Translations under genes and position numbers: made by a program
Part shown: positions 1 through 9,264 of the stretch, one piece after another
Layout of the letters: each line of letters begins with the position of its first letter
Position numbering within the stretch: the stretch's first letter is position 1
Assembly: GCA_963749115.1 (NCBI GenBank)
Contig: CAVVLP010000002.1
Location: forward strand, 186,001-250,000
Direction of reading: 5' to 3'
Source: SZUA-36 sp963749115
GTDB taxonomy: Bacteria > Pseudomonadota > Gammaproteobacteria > Xanthomonadales > SZUA-36
DNA: 64,000 nt
Notes under the pieces: model-generated
What the model saw: the letters and a program-made list of their open reading frames with translations, nothing else
Told to the model about the DNA's origin: nothing
Databases searched by the model: none

Positions 1-2
1 AT

Positions 3-239
3 GAAAAACAAATTGAAGAGGAATTGGGCGCTGACCGTCTCATTTACCAGGAACTGGCTGATTTGATTGAAGCCTGTCGGGAGGGCAATCCGGGGATCAC
101 GCGGTTTGATACGTCCTGCTTCTCAGGTGAATATGTCACAGGTGTGGAAGACGGGTACCTGGAAGACCTACAGAACAGACGATCCGATCAGGCCAAGCTG
201 GAAAATAGTCATAAAGCAAGGGCGCGATTGACTGGCTGA
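3..239 (+). CDS. purF: Amidophosphoribosyltransferase, C-terminal fragment
   Basis: This is the last ~78 codons of a gene whose 5' part lies outside the window; the frame is open from position 3. The motif GADRLIYQELADLIEAC followed by RFDTSCFSGEYVTG matches the C-terminal tail of PurF (E. coli has GADGLIFQDLNDLIDAV and FECSVFNGVYVT). PurF transfers the glutamine amide to PRPP in the first committed step of purine synthesis. The catalytic glutaminase and PRTase regions are not visible, so the assignment rests on the tail only. The 82-bp gap to serC shows no convincing terminator. Confidence 0.8.
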   Translation, partial: EKQIEEELGADRLIYQELADLIEACREGNPGITRFDTSCFSGEYVTGVEDGYLEDLQNRRSDQAKLENSHKARARLTG

Positions 240-321
240 TTCTTTTTCGCTATGGCAGACAGGCTCTACAGGCCTTATCATGCAGTGACTGGACAGACTT
301 TCTGACGAGGGGTTTAATCAA

Positions 322-1401
322 ATGACACGAATTTTCAATTTTTGTGCCGGACCGGCGACTTTACCCCTGCCGGTTCTCGAAAAAGCCCGGGACGAACTGC
401 TGGACTATCACGGTCTGGGTATGTCGGTCATGGAAATTTCTCACCGCAGTGCCGCTTTCGATGAATTGGCAGACTCAACAGAGGCCTGTCTAAGACGGTT
501 GCTATCCATATCGGATGATTATGCTGTTTTGTTTCTCGCCGGCGGTGCGACCATGCAGTTCGCCCAGGTTCCGCTGAATCTGGCGAGCCCGGACCGGCCG
601 GGGGCCTATATCGTTGATGGCAGTTGGAGCAAAAAGGCATTCAGTATCGCCCGGCGCATGGGTCTCGCCCGGCTTGCCGCCAGCTCCGAAGATACCGGGT
701 TCAAATCGATTCCGTCACAAAGTGAATGGAACCTCGAAGGCAAGCCTGCCTACCTTCACTACGCGAGCAATGAAACCATATCCGGTGTGCAATTCAGGCA
801 GCCACCTGAAAGTGACTTGCCGCTGGTCTCTGATATGTCATCCGACATCCTTTCCAGACCTGTAGATGTCGGAAAATTTGGTGTCATTTATGCCGGTGCG
901 CAAAAAAATATTGGCCAGGCCGGCCTGGCCCTGGTGATCGTCAGAAAAGACCTGTTGCAGGATCTTCCCGCTGAACAGCCTGATTTGCAGTCATGGAAAA
1001 TTCAGTATCGGCAAGGATCACGTCTGAACACGCCACCGACCTATGCCTGGTATATTGCCGGTCTGGTATTTGATTGGGTAGAAGCAAGTGGTGGCGTAGA
1101 ACGAATGGCACAACTCAATCAGATCAAGGCGGATACTTTTTACCAATTCCTCGATCAAAGTGCGTTTTATCTGAACGACATTCCGCCGCAGTTCCGCTCG
1201 CATATGAACATTCCTTTCCAGATAGTGGATGAATCCCTGCATGGGCGGTTTGTTGCCGAAGCTGAGGCAGCGGGTCTGAGCAGCCTGAAAGGTCATCGGT
1301 CAGTGGGTGGCATGAGGGCAAGTATTTACAACGCAATGCCCATTGAAGGTGTTGAGGCTTTGATAAGTTTCATGAAGGAATTTGAGAGCAAAGCAGGTTG
1401 A
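322..1401 (+). CDS. serC: Phosphoserine aminotransferase
   Basis: A 359-residue class-V aminotransferase of full family length. It converts 3-phosphohydroxypyruvate and glutamate to phosphoserine, and also serves the 4-phosphohydroxythreonine step of PLP synthesis; pdxJ lies at 61.1 kb. The N-terminus (NFCAGPATLPLPVLEKA) and GMSVMEISHRS are family hallmarks. The PLP lysine is K195 in GAQKNIGQAG. The C-terminus has GHRSVGGMRASIYNAMP. The start is supported by GAGGGG (positions 306-314 region) upstream. The stop TGA overlaps the ATG of pheA, so serC-pheA-aroA-cmk look like one translationally coupled aromatic/serine operon, as in many gammaproteobacteria. Confidence 0.97.
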   Translation: MTRIFNFCAGPATLPLPVLEKARDELLDYHGLGMSVMEISHRSAAFDELADSTEACLRRLLSISDDYAVLFLAGGATMQFAQVPLNLASPDRPGAYIVDGSWSKKAFSIARRMGLARLAASSEDTGFKSIPSQSEWNLEGKPAYLHYASNETISGVQFRQPPESDLPLVSDMSSDILSRPVDVGKFGVIYAGAQKNIGQAGLALVIVRKDLLQDLPAEQPDLQSWKIQYRQGSRLNTPPTYAWYIAGLVFDWVEASGGVERMAQLNQIKADTFYQFLDQSAFYLNDIPPQFRSHMNIPFQIVDESLHGRFVAEAEAAGLSSLKGHRSVGGMRASIYNAMPIEGVEALISFMKEFESKAG

Positions 1402-2547
1402 TGGAAAACAAAAAACAAGAGACGGACGGCAGGGATCAGGCAACACTGGATGAAGTGCGGCAGGAAATCGATGTCACTTGATTCACAAATTCAGGCGCTG
1501 ATCAGTGCTCGCGCCCGCCTGGCACAGGCAGTGCGTGAATCGAAGGGCGAACTCGACAATGCTGTTGATTATTACCGTCCGGAGCGTGAAGCCCAGGTTC
1601 TCAGGGGTGTTCTGGAACGCAATGACGGTCCGATCAGTGATGCCGAGATGTTGCGATTGTTTCGGGAAATCATGTCAGTCTGCATGGCTCAACAGGAACC
1701 GCTGAAAATCGCTTTTCTCGGTCCCGAGGGCACTTTTACGCAACAGGCGGTTAACCAGCATTTCGGACATTCGGTACAGGCGCTTGGACTTACCGGTATT
1801 GATGATGTTTTTTCCCAGGTGGAATCCGCCGAGGCAGATTTTGGCGTGGTGCCGGTAGAGAACTCTAACCAGGGGATTGTCAGCCATACACTCGACAGGT
1901 TTGTAGATTCTGATTTGAAAGTTTGCGGTGAGATAGAAATGGCCATTCACCATAATTTGCTGAGCCAGGCTAAGAGCCTGTCGCAAATTGAACGAATTTA
2001 TTCCCATCAGCAATCATTATCCCAGTGCAAGAACTGGATTCGTCAGCACCTGCCCACAGCAGAGTGCATTGCGGTCAGCAGTAATGCTGAAGCTGCAAGA
2101 CGTGTCCGGCATTCACCGGACGCAGCAGCGATATCCAGTCGGTCCGCGGCTGAAATTTATGGTGTACCTATATTGTTTGCCCGTATTGAGGATCGGGCGG
2201 ATAACGCTACCCGTTTTCTGGTTATTGGCCGGCAGTTGCTGATACCATCAGGTGATGACAAAACCTCCTTGATGCTGGCAGGTGATGAGGGTCCCGGTGC
2301 TTTGCATTCATTGCTTTCACCGCTGGCACGGCATTCCTTGAATATGAGTCGGATTGAATCACGTCCAGCCAGGACCGGTCGTTGGTCATATGTGTTTTTT
2401 ATTGATGTGGATGGTCATGCCGAAGTAGAACCATTGAAATCCGCTTTGGCCGAAATGCAAAACCAGGCCAGCCTCACGCGTGTGCTTGGGTCTTATCCCA
2501 AGGCTGTGAGCAGTCAGCTTTCAACAATCATCATAGACGATGATTGA
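1401..2547 (+). CDS. pheA: Chorismate mutase/prephenate dehydratase (one-base frameshift)
   Basis: Bifunctional P-protein that converts chorismate to prephenate to phenylpyruvate. The true start is the ATG at 1401, overlapping the serC stop. It encodes MENKKQETDGRDQ and then TLDEVRQEID, the start of the chorismate mutase helix. At 1473 one extra G shifts the frame; skipping it joins directly to SLDSQIQALISARARLAQAV. The restored protein is 381 residues: mutase domain ~15-95, prephenate dehydratase from GPEGTFTQQA (~109), and a C-terminal ACT domain with the phenylalanine-binding IESRP motif. A shorter reading from 1450 would lose the first mutase residues and gain unrelated ones. The extra base is probably a sequencing insertion. 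Confidence 0.93.
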
Positions 2548-2589
2548 TGCAATGGGCGGGTGCGAAACACCGGTTTTACGGGTAGTTGT

Positions 2590-3893
2590 ATGATTCTGAC
2601 GGTTGAACCGGCGAACTCCGGGTTACAGGGTAAGATAACACCGCCGGGTGATAAGTCCATAAGTCACCGGGCGTTGATATTTTCCAGTCTGGCAATGGGG
2701 CGATCCGAACTGAGCGGTCTGCTTGAAAGCGAAGACACACTGGCCACAATGCGGGCCTGCGAACAGTTGGGAGCAGTTGTGGAACGCAGTCCGGACAGGG
2801 TTTTTGTCACCGGCACCGGTGGTTCATTCAAACCACCATCCAACGGGTTTCTGGATATGGGGAATTCCGGCACCGCAATGCGTCTGCTCGCGGGTGTATT
2901 GAGTGGCCAGGATTTCGATAGTACATTGAGTGGCGATGAATCTCTGAATAAGCGGCCGATGCAGCGCATTGTTGTGCCCCTCACGCAGATGGGCGCGGAC
3001 ATTACCGCGTCGCCAGACGGTACGCCGCCACTGGTTATTCGCGCCTGTCGCGGATTGCATGGTATTGATTATGTCTCTCCCGTGGCCAGTGCACAGATTA
3101 AATCCTGCGTGTTGTTGGCCGGATTATTTGCTTCCGGTACCACCCGGGTAGAGGAACCCCGCCTGAGCAGGGACCACACCGAACGGATGTTGCCAATATT
3201 TGGGGTCAAGCTGCCTTCTCCATGCAGTGTCGAGGGCGGCTCCAGGTTAAAAGCAAGCCGGTTTGCGGTTCCGGCTGATATTTCATCCGCTGTATTTGCA
3301 TTGGCCGCCGCAGCCATGACTCCGGGTTCGGACGTCACGGTGAGCCAGGTTGGGCTGAATCCCACGCGCACCGGTTTTCTGCGTTGCCTGGAGGCGATGG
3401 GTGCCGATGTCAGCATCACTAATCAGTCTGCTCAAAGTACCGAGCCGGTCGGTGATGTTCGGCTGCTCTTCAATGACAGCCTGAAGGCAATTGATGTCCC
3501 TGAATCCCTGGTGCCGGACATGATTGACGAATTGCCCTTATTGATGGCACTGGCTGTAACCGCCTCTGGTGTAACAAGGATAAGGGGTGCGGCAGAGCTC
3601 AGGGTAAAAGAAAGCGATCGTATCGCAGGTCATGGCAGCCGGTCTTGCGAAAGCTGGGGGTTGAGCTTCAGGAATATCCGGATGGCATTGATATTAAGGG
3701 TGGAAAGGTTTCCGGGGGTTCTGTTCAAAGCGCAGGTGATCACCGCTGTGCCATGTCTTTCGCGGTACTGGGCCTGGTTGCATCAGAGCCGGTCCTGATT
3801 GAGGACGCGGAGTTTATTGCGACCTCGTATCCGGGTTTCACCGATGACATGGCGCGTCTTGGTGCAACTATGCAGGTGGTAGAGAATCTGTGA
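2590..3893 (+). CDS. aroA: 3-phosphoshikimate 1-carboxyvinyltransferase (two one-base frameshifts)
   Basis: EPSP synthase, the sixth shikimate step, joining PEP to shikimate-3-phosphate. ATG 2590 is chosen because MILTVEPANSGLQG precedes the conserved PPGDKSISHRALI; an in-frame GTG at 2560 adds unconserved residues. GNSGTAMRLLAG and RVKESDRIA are further family motifs. Right after ESDRIA there is an extra G near 3628, and a second near 3647. Removing both gives VMAAGLRKLGVELQEYPDG and a normal C-terminus, 433 residues in total (E. coli 427). The stop overlaps the cmk GTG. Because this enzyme is normally indispensable for aromatic prototrophy, two insertions 19 nt apart look like base-calling errors rather than decay. 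Confidence 0.93.
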
Positions 3894-4570
3894 GCAACGC
3901 AGGCACGGTAACTTCCGATGTCCCGGTTATTGCGGTTGATGGTCCCGGTGGTTCCGGCAAAGGTACCATAACGACCCGCCTGGCCAATCATCTTGGCTGG
4001 CATTTCCTGGACAGTGGTGCACTTTACCGCCTGACAGCATTGGCGGTGATGAAAAAACAGGTACCATTGGAGGATGAGCCTGCACTGGGTGAGCTTGCAG
4101 CCAATCTTGATATTCGCTTTGAAACAAGTGGGGCGGAAGTGATTACCTGGCTTGACGGGGAAAATGTCAGTGAGCAACTACGCTATGAGGACACCGGTGT
4201 TATGGCATCCAAAATAGCTGCAATACCTGCCGTCAGGTCAGCATTGACCGGACGGCAAAGACGTTTCCGCCAGGCACCGGGACTGGTAGCCGATGGCCGG
4301 GATATGGGAACCGTGATTTTTCCGGATGCAGAACTTAAGATATTTCTCACCGCAAGCGCAGATATTCGTGCCCAACGACGGTATAAGCAGTTGAAAGAAA
4401 AAGGGGAAAGTGTTAATCTCACGCGCCTTTTCAAAGAGATCAAAGCTCGTGATTTACGCGATCAGTCGCGTAGCGTCGCACCGCTAAGACCTGCTGAAGA
4501 TGCAGTGATCATTGATTCAACTGAATTGAGCATTGATGAGGTGTTCAACAAGATTGTTTCATTGATTTAA
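3890..4570 (+). CDS. cmk: Cytidylate kinase
   Basis: 226-residue (d)CMP kinase, about the family length. The P-loop GPGGSGKGT lies at residues ~18-26, and DGRDMGTVIFPDA and the lid region RRYKQLKEKGE follow. GTG 3890 overlaps the aroA stop by 4 bp (GTGA), which fits translational coupling. It sits directly before rpsA, the conserved cmk-rpsA order of proteobacteria. Confidence 0.96.
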   Translation: MSNAGTVTSDVPVIAVDGPGGSGKGTITTRLANHLGWHFLDSGALYRLTALAVMKKQVPLEDEPALGELAANLDIRFETSGAEVITWLDGENVSEQLRYEDTGVMASKIAAIPAVRSALTGRQRRFRQAPGLVADGRDMGTVIFPDAELKIFLTASADIRAQRRYKQLKEKGESVNLTRLFKEIKARDLRDQSRSVAPLRPAEDAVIIDSTELSIDEVFNKIVSLI

Positions 4571-4614
4571 TACTGCATTTCAAGCTACTGTTTGTAAAAG
4601 ATAAATACGGCCTT

Positions 4615-4640
4615 CGCCCATGTTGGGTGGTGGTTTTTTT
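4615..4640 (+). terminator. Possible attenuator/terminator in the rpsA leader
   Basis: A short hairpin (stem 4615-4620 with 4624-4629, one G-T pair, 3-nt loop) is followed by a GTGG and then seven T residues (4634-4640). It lies between the cmk stop and the rpsA start, so it could end cmk transcripts or attenuate rpsA. The stem is weak, and the function is an inference. Confidence 0.35.
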
Positions 4641-4715
4641 AACCGGCACAATCATGTGCCCCATAACCAGGTGGACATTTTGTTATTAAACAGAATGTTT
4701 GTTGAGATTAAACCA

Positions 4716-6392
4716 ATGACTGAAAGTTTCGCTGAATTATTTGAACAAAGCCTCGCGTCACAAAGCCTGACGCCAGGAGCTATTATTACCGGTACGGTAG
4801 TAGAAATCAGAGACGATGTAGTTGTCGTCAACGCCGGATTAAAATCAGAGGGCATTGTGCCCATCTACCAGTTCCGTTCTTTGGACGGGGAACTGGAAGT
4901 AGAAGTTGGAGATAGTGTAGAGGTTGCTCTCGAAGCCATTGAAGATGGCTACGGTGAAACCCGGCTATCCCGGGAAAAAGCCAAACGTGCCATGGTTTGG
5001 GACAAGCTTGAAAATGCATTCACAGGCGAAGAAACCATCCAGGGCAAGATCAGCGGAAAAGTCAAAGGCGGCTTTACGGTCGACATCAACGATATTCGCG
5101 CATTCCTGCCGGGATCACTGGTGGATGTACGTCCGGTTCGTGACCCAGTTTATCTTGAAGGTAAGGATCTGGACTTCAAGATCATCAAGCTTGATCGTAA
5201 ACGCAATAATGTTGTCGTATCCCGTCGCGCTGTGGTTGAACTTGAGTTCAGCGCAGAGCGTGAGCAGTTACTGGAAGGTCTGGAAGAGGGCGCCAAGGTA
5301 ATGGGCGTGGTCAAGAACCTCACCGACTATGGTGCGTTTATTGATCTGGGTGGTATCGATGGCCTGTTGCATATTACCGACATGGCCTGGAAGCGTGTAC
5401 GTCACCCCTCTGAGGTTGTCAATGTAGGTGATGAACTGGAAGTACGGGTACTGCGTTTCGACCGCGAACGTAACCGTGTGTCACTTGGCCTGAAACAGTT
5501 GGGTGATGATCCATGGAGCGATCTGGCTCGCCGTTATCCGGTTGGTTCACGTCTGTTCGGTCATGTTTCCAATATTACCGATTATGGTTGTTTTGTTGAA
5601 ATTGAAGATGGTGTTGAAGGTTTGGTGCATGTCTCTGAAATGGACTGGACCAACAAGAACATCAACCCGGCCAAGGTTGTTCAAACCGGTGATGAAACTG
5701 AAGTAATGGTGCTCGAGATCGATGAAGAGCGTCGTCGTATCTCACTGGGAATGAAGCAGTGTGCATCCAACCCATGGGAAACTTTCGCAGCTACCCATAA
5801 CAAGGGTGACCGTGTTTCCGGAGCCATCAAGTCCATTACAGATTTTGGTATCTTTATCGGTCTGGATGGTGGTATCGACGGTCTGGTTCACCTGTCTGAC
5901 ATCTCATGGCTCACACCGGGTGACGAATCTGTTCGCAACTTCGCCAAGGGCGAAGAAGTTGAAGCTGTTGTTTTGGCAGTGGATCCTGAGCGTGAACGCA
6001 TCTCGCTGGGTCTCAAACAACTGGACCAGGATCCATTTGCAACCTTCATGGCGGAGAATCCACGTGGAAGCCAGGTGAAAGGTATTGTCAAAGAGGTAGA
6101 TGCCCGTGGCGCGGTTATCGAATTGATGGACGGGGTAGAAGGCTATCTGCGCGCCTCTGACATCAAGAAAGAACGTGTTGAAGATGCTTCCAAGGTACTT
6201 AGTGTTGGTGATGAAGTTGAGGCCAAGTTTATCAGCCTTGACCGTAAAAACCGCACTCTGGCCCTTTCTATCAGGGCGTTGGAAGATGATGAGCTTGCTG
6301 AAGCACTTGAAGATTATCATTCGCAAAATGCTGCCAGTGGTACAACTTCACTGGGTGAATTGCTTAAAGAGCAACTTGATCAGGATAGCTGA
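4716..6392 (+). CDS. rpsA: 30S ribosomal protein S1
   Basis: 558 residues from ATG 4716 (E. coli 557). MTESFAELFEQSLAS is the conserved N-terminus, so the upstream in-frame ATG at 4620 is rejected. Six S1/OB repeats can be followed, including VMGVVKNLTDYGAFIDLGG, GHVSNITDYGCFVEIEDG and SGAIKSITDFGIFIGLDGG, each with a following LVHxSD/E motif. S1 binds mRNA leaders at the 30S platform and is needed for initiation on weak Shine-Dalgarno sites. It is flanked by cmk and ihfB, the classical neighbourhood. A strong terminator follows at once. Confidence 0.98.
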   Translation: MTESFAELFEQSLASQSLTPGAIITGTVVEIRDDVVVVNAGLKSEGIVPIYQFRSLDGELEVEVGDSVEVALEAIEDGYGETRLSREKAKRAMVWDKLENAFTGEETIQGKISGKVKGGFTVDINDIRAFLPGSLVDVRPVRDPVYLEGKDLDFKIIKLDRKRNNVVVSRRAVVELEFSAEREQLLEGLEEGAKVMGVVKNLTDYGAFIDLGGIDGLLHITDMAWKRVRHPSEVVNVGDELEVRVLRFDRERNRVSLGLKQLGDDPWSDLARRYPVGSRLFGHVSNITDYGCFVEIEDGVEGLVHVSEMDWTNKNINPAKVVQTGDETEVMVLEIDEERRRISLGMKQCASNPWETFAATHNKGDRVSGAIKSITDFGIFIGLDGGIDGLVHLSDISWLTPGDESVRNFAKGEEVEAVVLAVDPERERISLGLKQLDQDPFATFMAENPRGSQVKGIVKEVDARGAVIELMDGVEGYLRASDIKKERVEDASKVLSVGDEVEAKFISLDRKNRTLALSIRALEDDELAEALEDYHSQNAASGTTSLGELLKEQLDQDS

Positions 6393-6401
6393 TTCGGGAA
6401 A

Positions 6402-6432
6402 CGGGCGGTTCAATCTGAACCGCCCGCTTTTT
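6402..6432 (+). terminator. Rho-independent terminator after rpsA
   Basis: Perfect 10-bp stem CGGGCGGTTC/GAACCGCCCG (6402-6411 and 6417-6426) with a 5-nt loop, then CTTTTT. It lies 10 nt past the rpsA stop. Confidence 0.92.
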
Positions 6433-6472
6433 GTCTGGGTCTAAATATTAAAAATAGGAACGTGAAAAGCCA

Positions 6473-6757
6473 ATGACTAAATCAGAATTGATTGACCGTC
6501 TGTCAGATGTACAACAACATCTGGCGCATCTGGATGTCGAGCTTGGTGTTAAATCCATTCTTGAGCAAATGAGTGGTTCACTGTCTAACGGTGAACGTAT
6601 CGAAATCAGGGGTTTCGGAAGTTTCTCATTGCATCATCGTGCACCAAGAATGGGTCGTAATCCAAAGACCGGTGAAGCTGTTGCATTGCCAGGTAAACAT
6701 GTGCCGCATTTCAAACCAGGTAAAGCACTGCGTGACCGGGTAGACAATAAAGCCTGA
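6473..6757 (+). CDS. ihfB: Integration host factor subunit beta
   Basis: 94-residue HU/IHF-family protein. MTKSELIDRLS at the start and GRNPKTGEAVALPGKHVPHF with the DNA-intercalating proline arm (RNPKTGE, ~residues 62-68) identify the beta subunit. It pairs with IhfA (not in this window) to bend DNA sharply at specific sites. Its position directly after rpsA is conserved, and in Pseudomonas this same point borders the O-antigen locus. Confidence 0.95.
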   Translation: MTKSELIDRLSDVQQHLAHLDVELGVKSILEQMSGSLSNGERIEIRGFGSFSLHHRAPRMGRNPKTGEAVALPGKHVPHFKPGKALRDRVDNKA

Positions 6758-6782
6758 ATGGTTTGAATAGGTAGAGTTTATC

Positions 6783-7061
6783 GTGAAAAAACTGGGCTTT
6801 ATCCTGATGGCCGTTGCAGCCATTGTGCTTGGGCTGTTGGTGGGTACTCTGAATTCCAGTCCGGTTCAACTGGACCTGCTTTGGATACAATTTGAACTTC
6901 CACTTGGCCTGGCGATTTTGCTGGGCTTCTCACTGGGTGTATTGCTGGGCTTGAGCGCGATCTATCTTGCACGTGTCCTGCCATTGCGGCTTCAGTTACG
7001 CAAAGCGCGGGCCGCACTGGTTAAACAAGATACTTCTAACTTAAGCCCGCCTGATGATTGA
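6783..7061 (+). CDS. lapA: LapA-family inner membrane protein
   Basis: 92 residues with two hydrophobic segments (~5-25 and ~42-65) separated by SSPVQLDLLWIQFELP, the LapA (DUF1049) pattern. LapA works with LapB in control of LPS synthesis at the inner membrane. The GTG at 6783 is the start, because MKKLGFILMAVAAIVLG directly forms the first membrane segment. The end overlaps lapB by 8 bp. Confidence 0.88.
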   Translation: MKKLGFILMAVAAIVLGLLVGTLNSSPVQLDLLWIQFELPLGLAILLGFSLGVLLGLSAIYLARVLPLRLQLRKARAALVKQDTSNLSPPDD

Positions 7062-8220
7062 AATCCTGTTGTTGGCTTTGATTCCGGCGGCCGCCTGGGG
7101 CGGTTGGATTCTGGCCAGGAGTACAACACGTCGCGGTGAAGTTAAGCGAAACCGCAATTTCAGCAGTCGGTATTTTCAGGGCCTCAATTATCTGCTGGAT
7201 GAACAGCCTGACAAAGCCATCGCTGTTTTTATCGAAATGGCCGAGGTGACCGCTGATACCATTGAAACCCACCTTGCACTTGGTAGCCTGTTCAGGCGGC
7301 GGGGCGAGGTTGAGCGGGCGATAAGGATTCACCAGAATATAATTTCAAAACCCGGTCTGGATGAACGCCAGAAAACCCGCGCATTACTTGAGCTGGGTGA
7401 AGATTACATGCGTGCAGGTCTGTTTGATCGTGCGGAAAACCTGTTCACGGAACTCATTGAGCGTGACTCACAGGCACCTTCCGCGCTGCGTCATCTTCTG
7501 GATATCTACCAGCAGGAAAAAGATTGGGAAAAGGCGCTGCAGCAGGCGCAAAAACTTGAGGCCGTGACGGATGAGAAGATGGGCCTGGTGATGGCGCATT
7601 TTTGCTGTGAAATGGCGGAAGTTGATCTGACCGCAAATAAGCCGGCCGCCGCCAGAAAGCAACTGCGACAGGCCAGGCGGTATTTCCCGGAAAGCATTCG
7701 TGCGAGACTTATACTCGCAAAAATTGCCCGGCAGCAGGAAATGTTTTCTGAAGCTCTTGATGTTTATGAGGAAATTGCAGAAATGGATATGGCGTATATC
7801 CATGATATTCTGGACGCCTATCTGACCTGTGCACAAAAAGCTGAAGAGTTCCCAAGGGCACTTGCGAGTATGCAAAAATGGTCTGGAGATTATGATGGAA
7901 TCAGCCTCTTGATGTCCCTGACAAAGGTGATTCGAGAAGAACAGGGTCTGGGGGAAGCCACCCGCTACCTGGCGGATGCGCTGACCCGTCGCCCGTCGGT
8001 CAAAGGGCTGGATTACCTGATCCAGTTAAAACTTGAAGGTGGGCCGGAAACAGAGTCCGGTGATGAAATTCTCCGTGCCGTGGCGCAAAAACTGCTTGCC
8101 AGGCAGCCTTCGTTTCGCTGTACCCATTGTGGTTATGCAGGCCACAGTCATCATTGGCAATGTCCCAGTTGCAAAAACTGGAGTACCACGCACATCATTC
8201 GCGGTGTCCTGGGCGAATAA
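7054..8220 (+). CDS. lapB: LPS assembly regulator LapB (TPR, rubredoxin-type zinc)
   Basis: 388 residues (E. coli 389). One N-terminal membrane anchor (~2-20) is followed by TPR-like helices (for example PDKAIAVFIEMAE and FDRAENLFTELIERD). The C-terminal rubredoxin-like metal site is CTHCGYAGHSHHWQCPSC. In E. coli LapB, an adaptor of FtsH-mediated LpxC turnover, sets the rate of lipid A synthesis, and the same role is inferred here. The overlap with lapA and the immediate downstream glycan genes (1 nt spacing) suggest an envelope operon. Confidence 0.95.
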   Translation: MIEILLLALIPAAAWGGWILARSTTRRGEVKRNRNFSSRYFQGLNYLLDEQPDKAIAVFIEMAEVTADTIETHLALGSLFRRRGEVERAIRIHQNIISKPGLDERQKTRALLELGEDYMRAGLFDRAENLFTELIERDSQAPSALRHLLDIYQQEKDWEKALQQAQKLEAVTDEKMGLVMAHFCCEMAEVDLTANKPAAARKQLRQARRYFPESIRARLILAKIARQQEMFSEALDVYEEIAEMDMAYIHDILDAYLTCAQKAEEFPRALASMQKWSGDYDGISLLMSLTKVIREEQGLGEATRYLADALTRRPSVKGLDYLIQLKLEGGPETESGDEILRAVAQKLLARQPSFRCTHCGYAGHSHHWQCPSCKNWSTTHIIRGVLGE

Positions 8221-9264
8221 ATGATGAGTCTGTTTGCCCCGCACTGGCAAGCCTTTTACAGCTGGGTCGCGGTGAGCCTGTTCGCCGGTGTCCTGAGTTA
8301 CTTCGGTTGTGTCAGGGTACTCGCCCTGGCCAAAAAATCAGGCATGATCGCGCTTCCGGGTGAGCGCCAAAGTCATCAGCGCGCGACACCAACGGGCGGT
8401 GGTCTCGGGCTAATACTCAGCATTGTAGTGACAACGCTTTGTTTGGAATTAATGCTTTCTTTACCTGATTTCTGGTGGCAAAACATACTTCCGGGTGTAC
8501 TGTTGTTGGCCATGGTTGGGTGGCGCGATGACAAGTATCCAGTTTCTTCACTGCTGCGTCTGTTTATTCAGCTTGCGGTCAGTATCTGGCTGATAGGCTT
8601 TGGCTGGATGGAGTTTTCACTGAAGGATATTGTCTATTTGGGCGGCGTAATCCTGGCAATGGTCTGGCTGATGAACGTGTACAACTTCATGGATGGAAGT
8701 AATGGTATGGCTGGTTTTCAAGGAGTGTTCGCAGGTCTGATGATGGCGGTTCTTTTCCAGCTCGGTGGTGAGTTTACGATGGCCCTGATCGCCCTGGCTG
8801 TAGCGGCTGCCTGTGCCGGTTTTCTACCGTTGAATTTCCCGAATGCACAGGTGTTTATGGGTGATGTGTCCAGTGTGCCCCTCGGTTTTATATTTGCGTC
8901 ATTTGCGGTTTACGGAATACACACCGGTAGCCTGAGCCTGGTCCTTTCAATTCTGATCATGTCGGTGTTTCTTGTCGATGCAACACTGACCTTGCTTTCA
9001 AGGGTATTCCGTGGGGAGCGGTGGTATACTGCGCACGCCCAACACGTTTACCAACGGTTGATCGCCAAGGGCTGGTCGCACCGCCGGGTTTTGGTGGTTT
9101 ATCAAGCCATTAACGTGTTTTTGGTGCTGCCGGCGTTGGTGCTGGCAAAAATATATCCGCAATACGCAATTGCAACGGTGGGGCTTACCTTGTTATTACT
9201 CGGGACATGCTGGCACGTTGTAAATTGGAGGCTAGGCATGACTGCCGAGGTTCAGTTGATATGA
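8221..9264 (+). CDS. WbpL/WecA-type undecaprenyl-phosphate sugar-1-phosphate transferase
   Basis: 347-residue polytopic glycosyltransferase-4/MraY-superfamily enzyme. Acidic motifs are GWRDDKYPV, NVYNFMDGSNGMAG and FMGDVSSVPLGF, and the cytoplasmic His motif is HAQHVYQRL. These enzymes move a sugar-1-phosphate from a UDP-sugar onto undecaprenyl phosphate to begin O-antigen or similar glycans. About ten membrane segments are apparent. Its neighbours lapB (upstream) and a WbpM-like enzyme (ATGA overlap downstream) favour a WbpL-like role with an N-acetylated aminosugar. The exact donor sugar cannot be read from the sequence. Confidence 0.87.
   Translation: MMSLFAPHWQAFYSWVAVSLFAGVLSYFGCVRVLALAKKSGMIALPGERQSHQRATPTGGGLGLILSIVVTTLCLELMLSLPDFWWQNILPGVLLLAMVGWRDDKYPVSSLLRLFIQLAVSIWLIGFGWMEFSLKDIVYLGGVILAMVWLMNVYNFMDGSNGMAGFQGVFAGLMMAVLFQLGGEFTMALIALAVAAACAGFLPLNFPNAQVFMGDVSSVPLGFIFASFAVYGIHTGSLSLVLSILIMSVFLVDATLTLLSRVFRGERWYTAHAQHVYQRLIAKGWSHRRVLVVYQAINVFLVLPALVLAKIYPQYAIATVGLTLLLLGTCWHVVNWRLGMTAEVQLI

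Noticed and set aside
9207..9260. Longer start for the WbpM-like gene at 9207
   Set aside because: It would overlap the preceding gene by 58 bp and puts charged, unconserved residues before the first membrane segment; ATG 9261 gives the common ATGA overlap.
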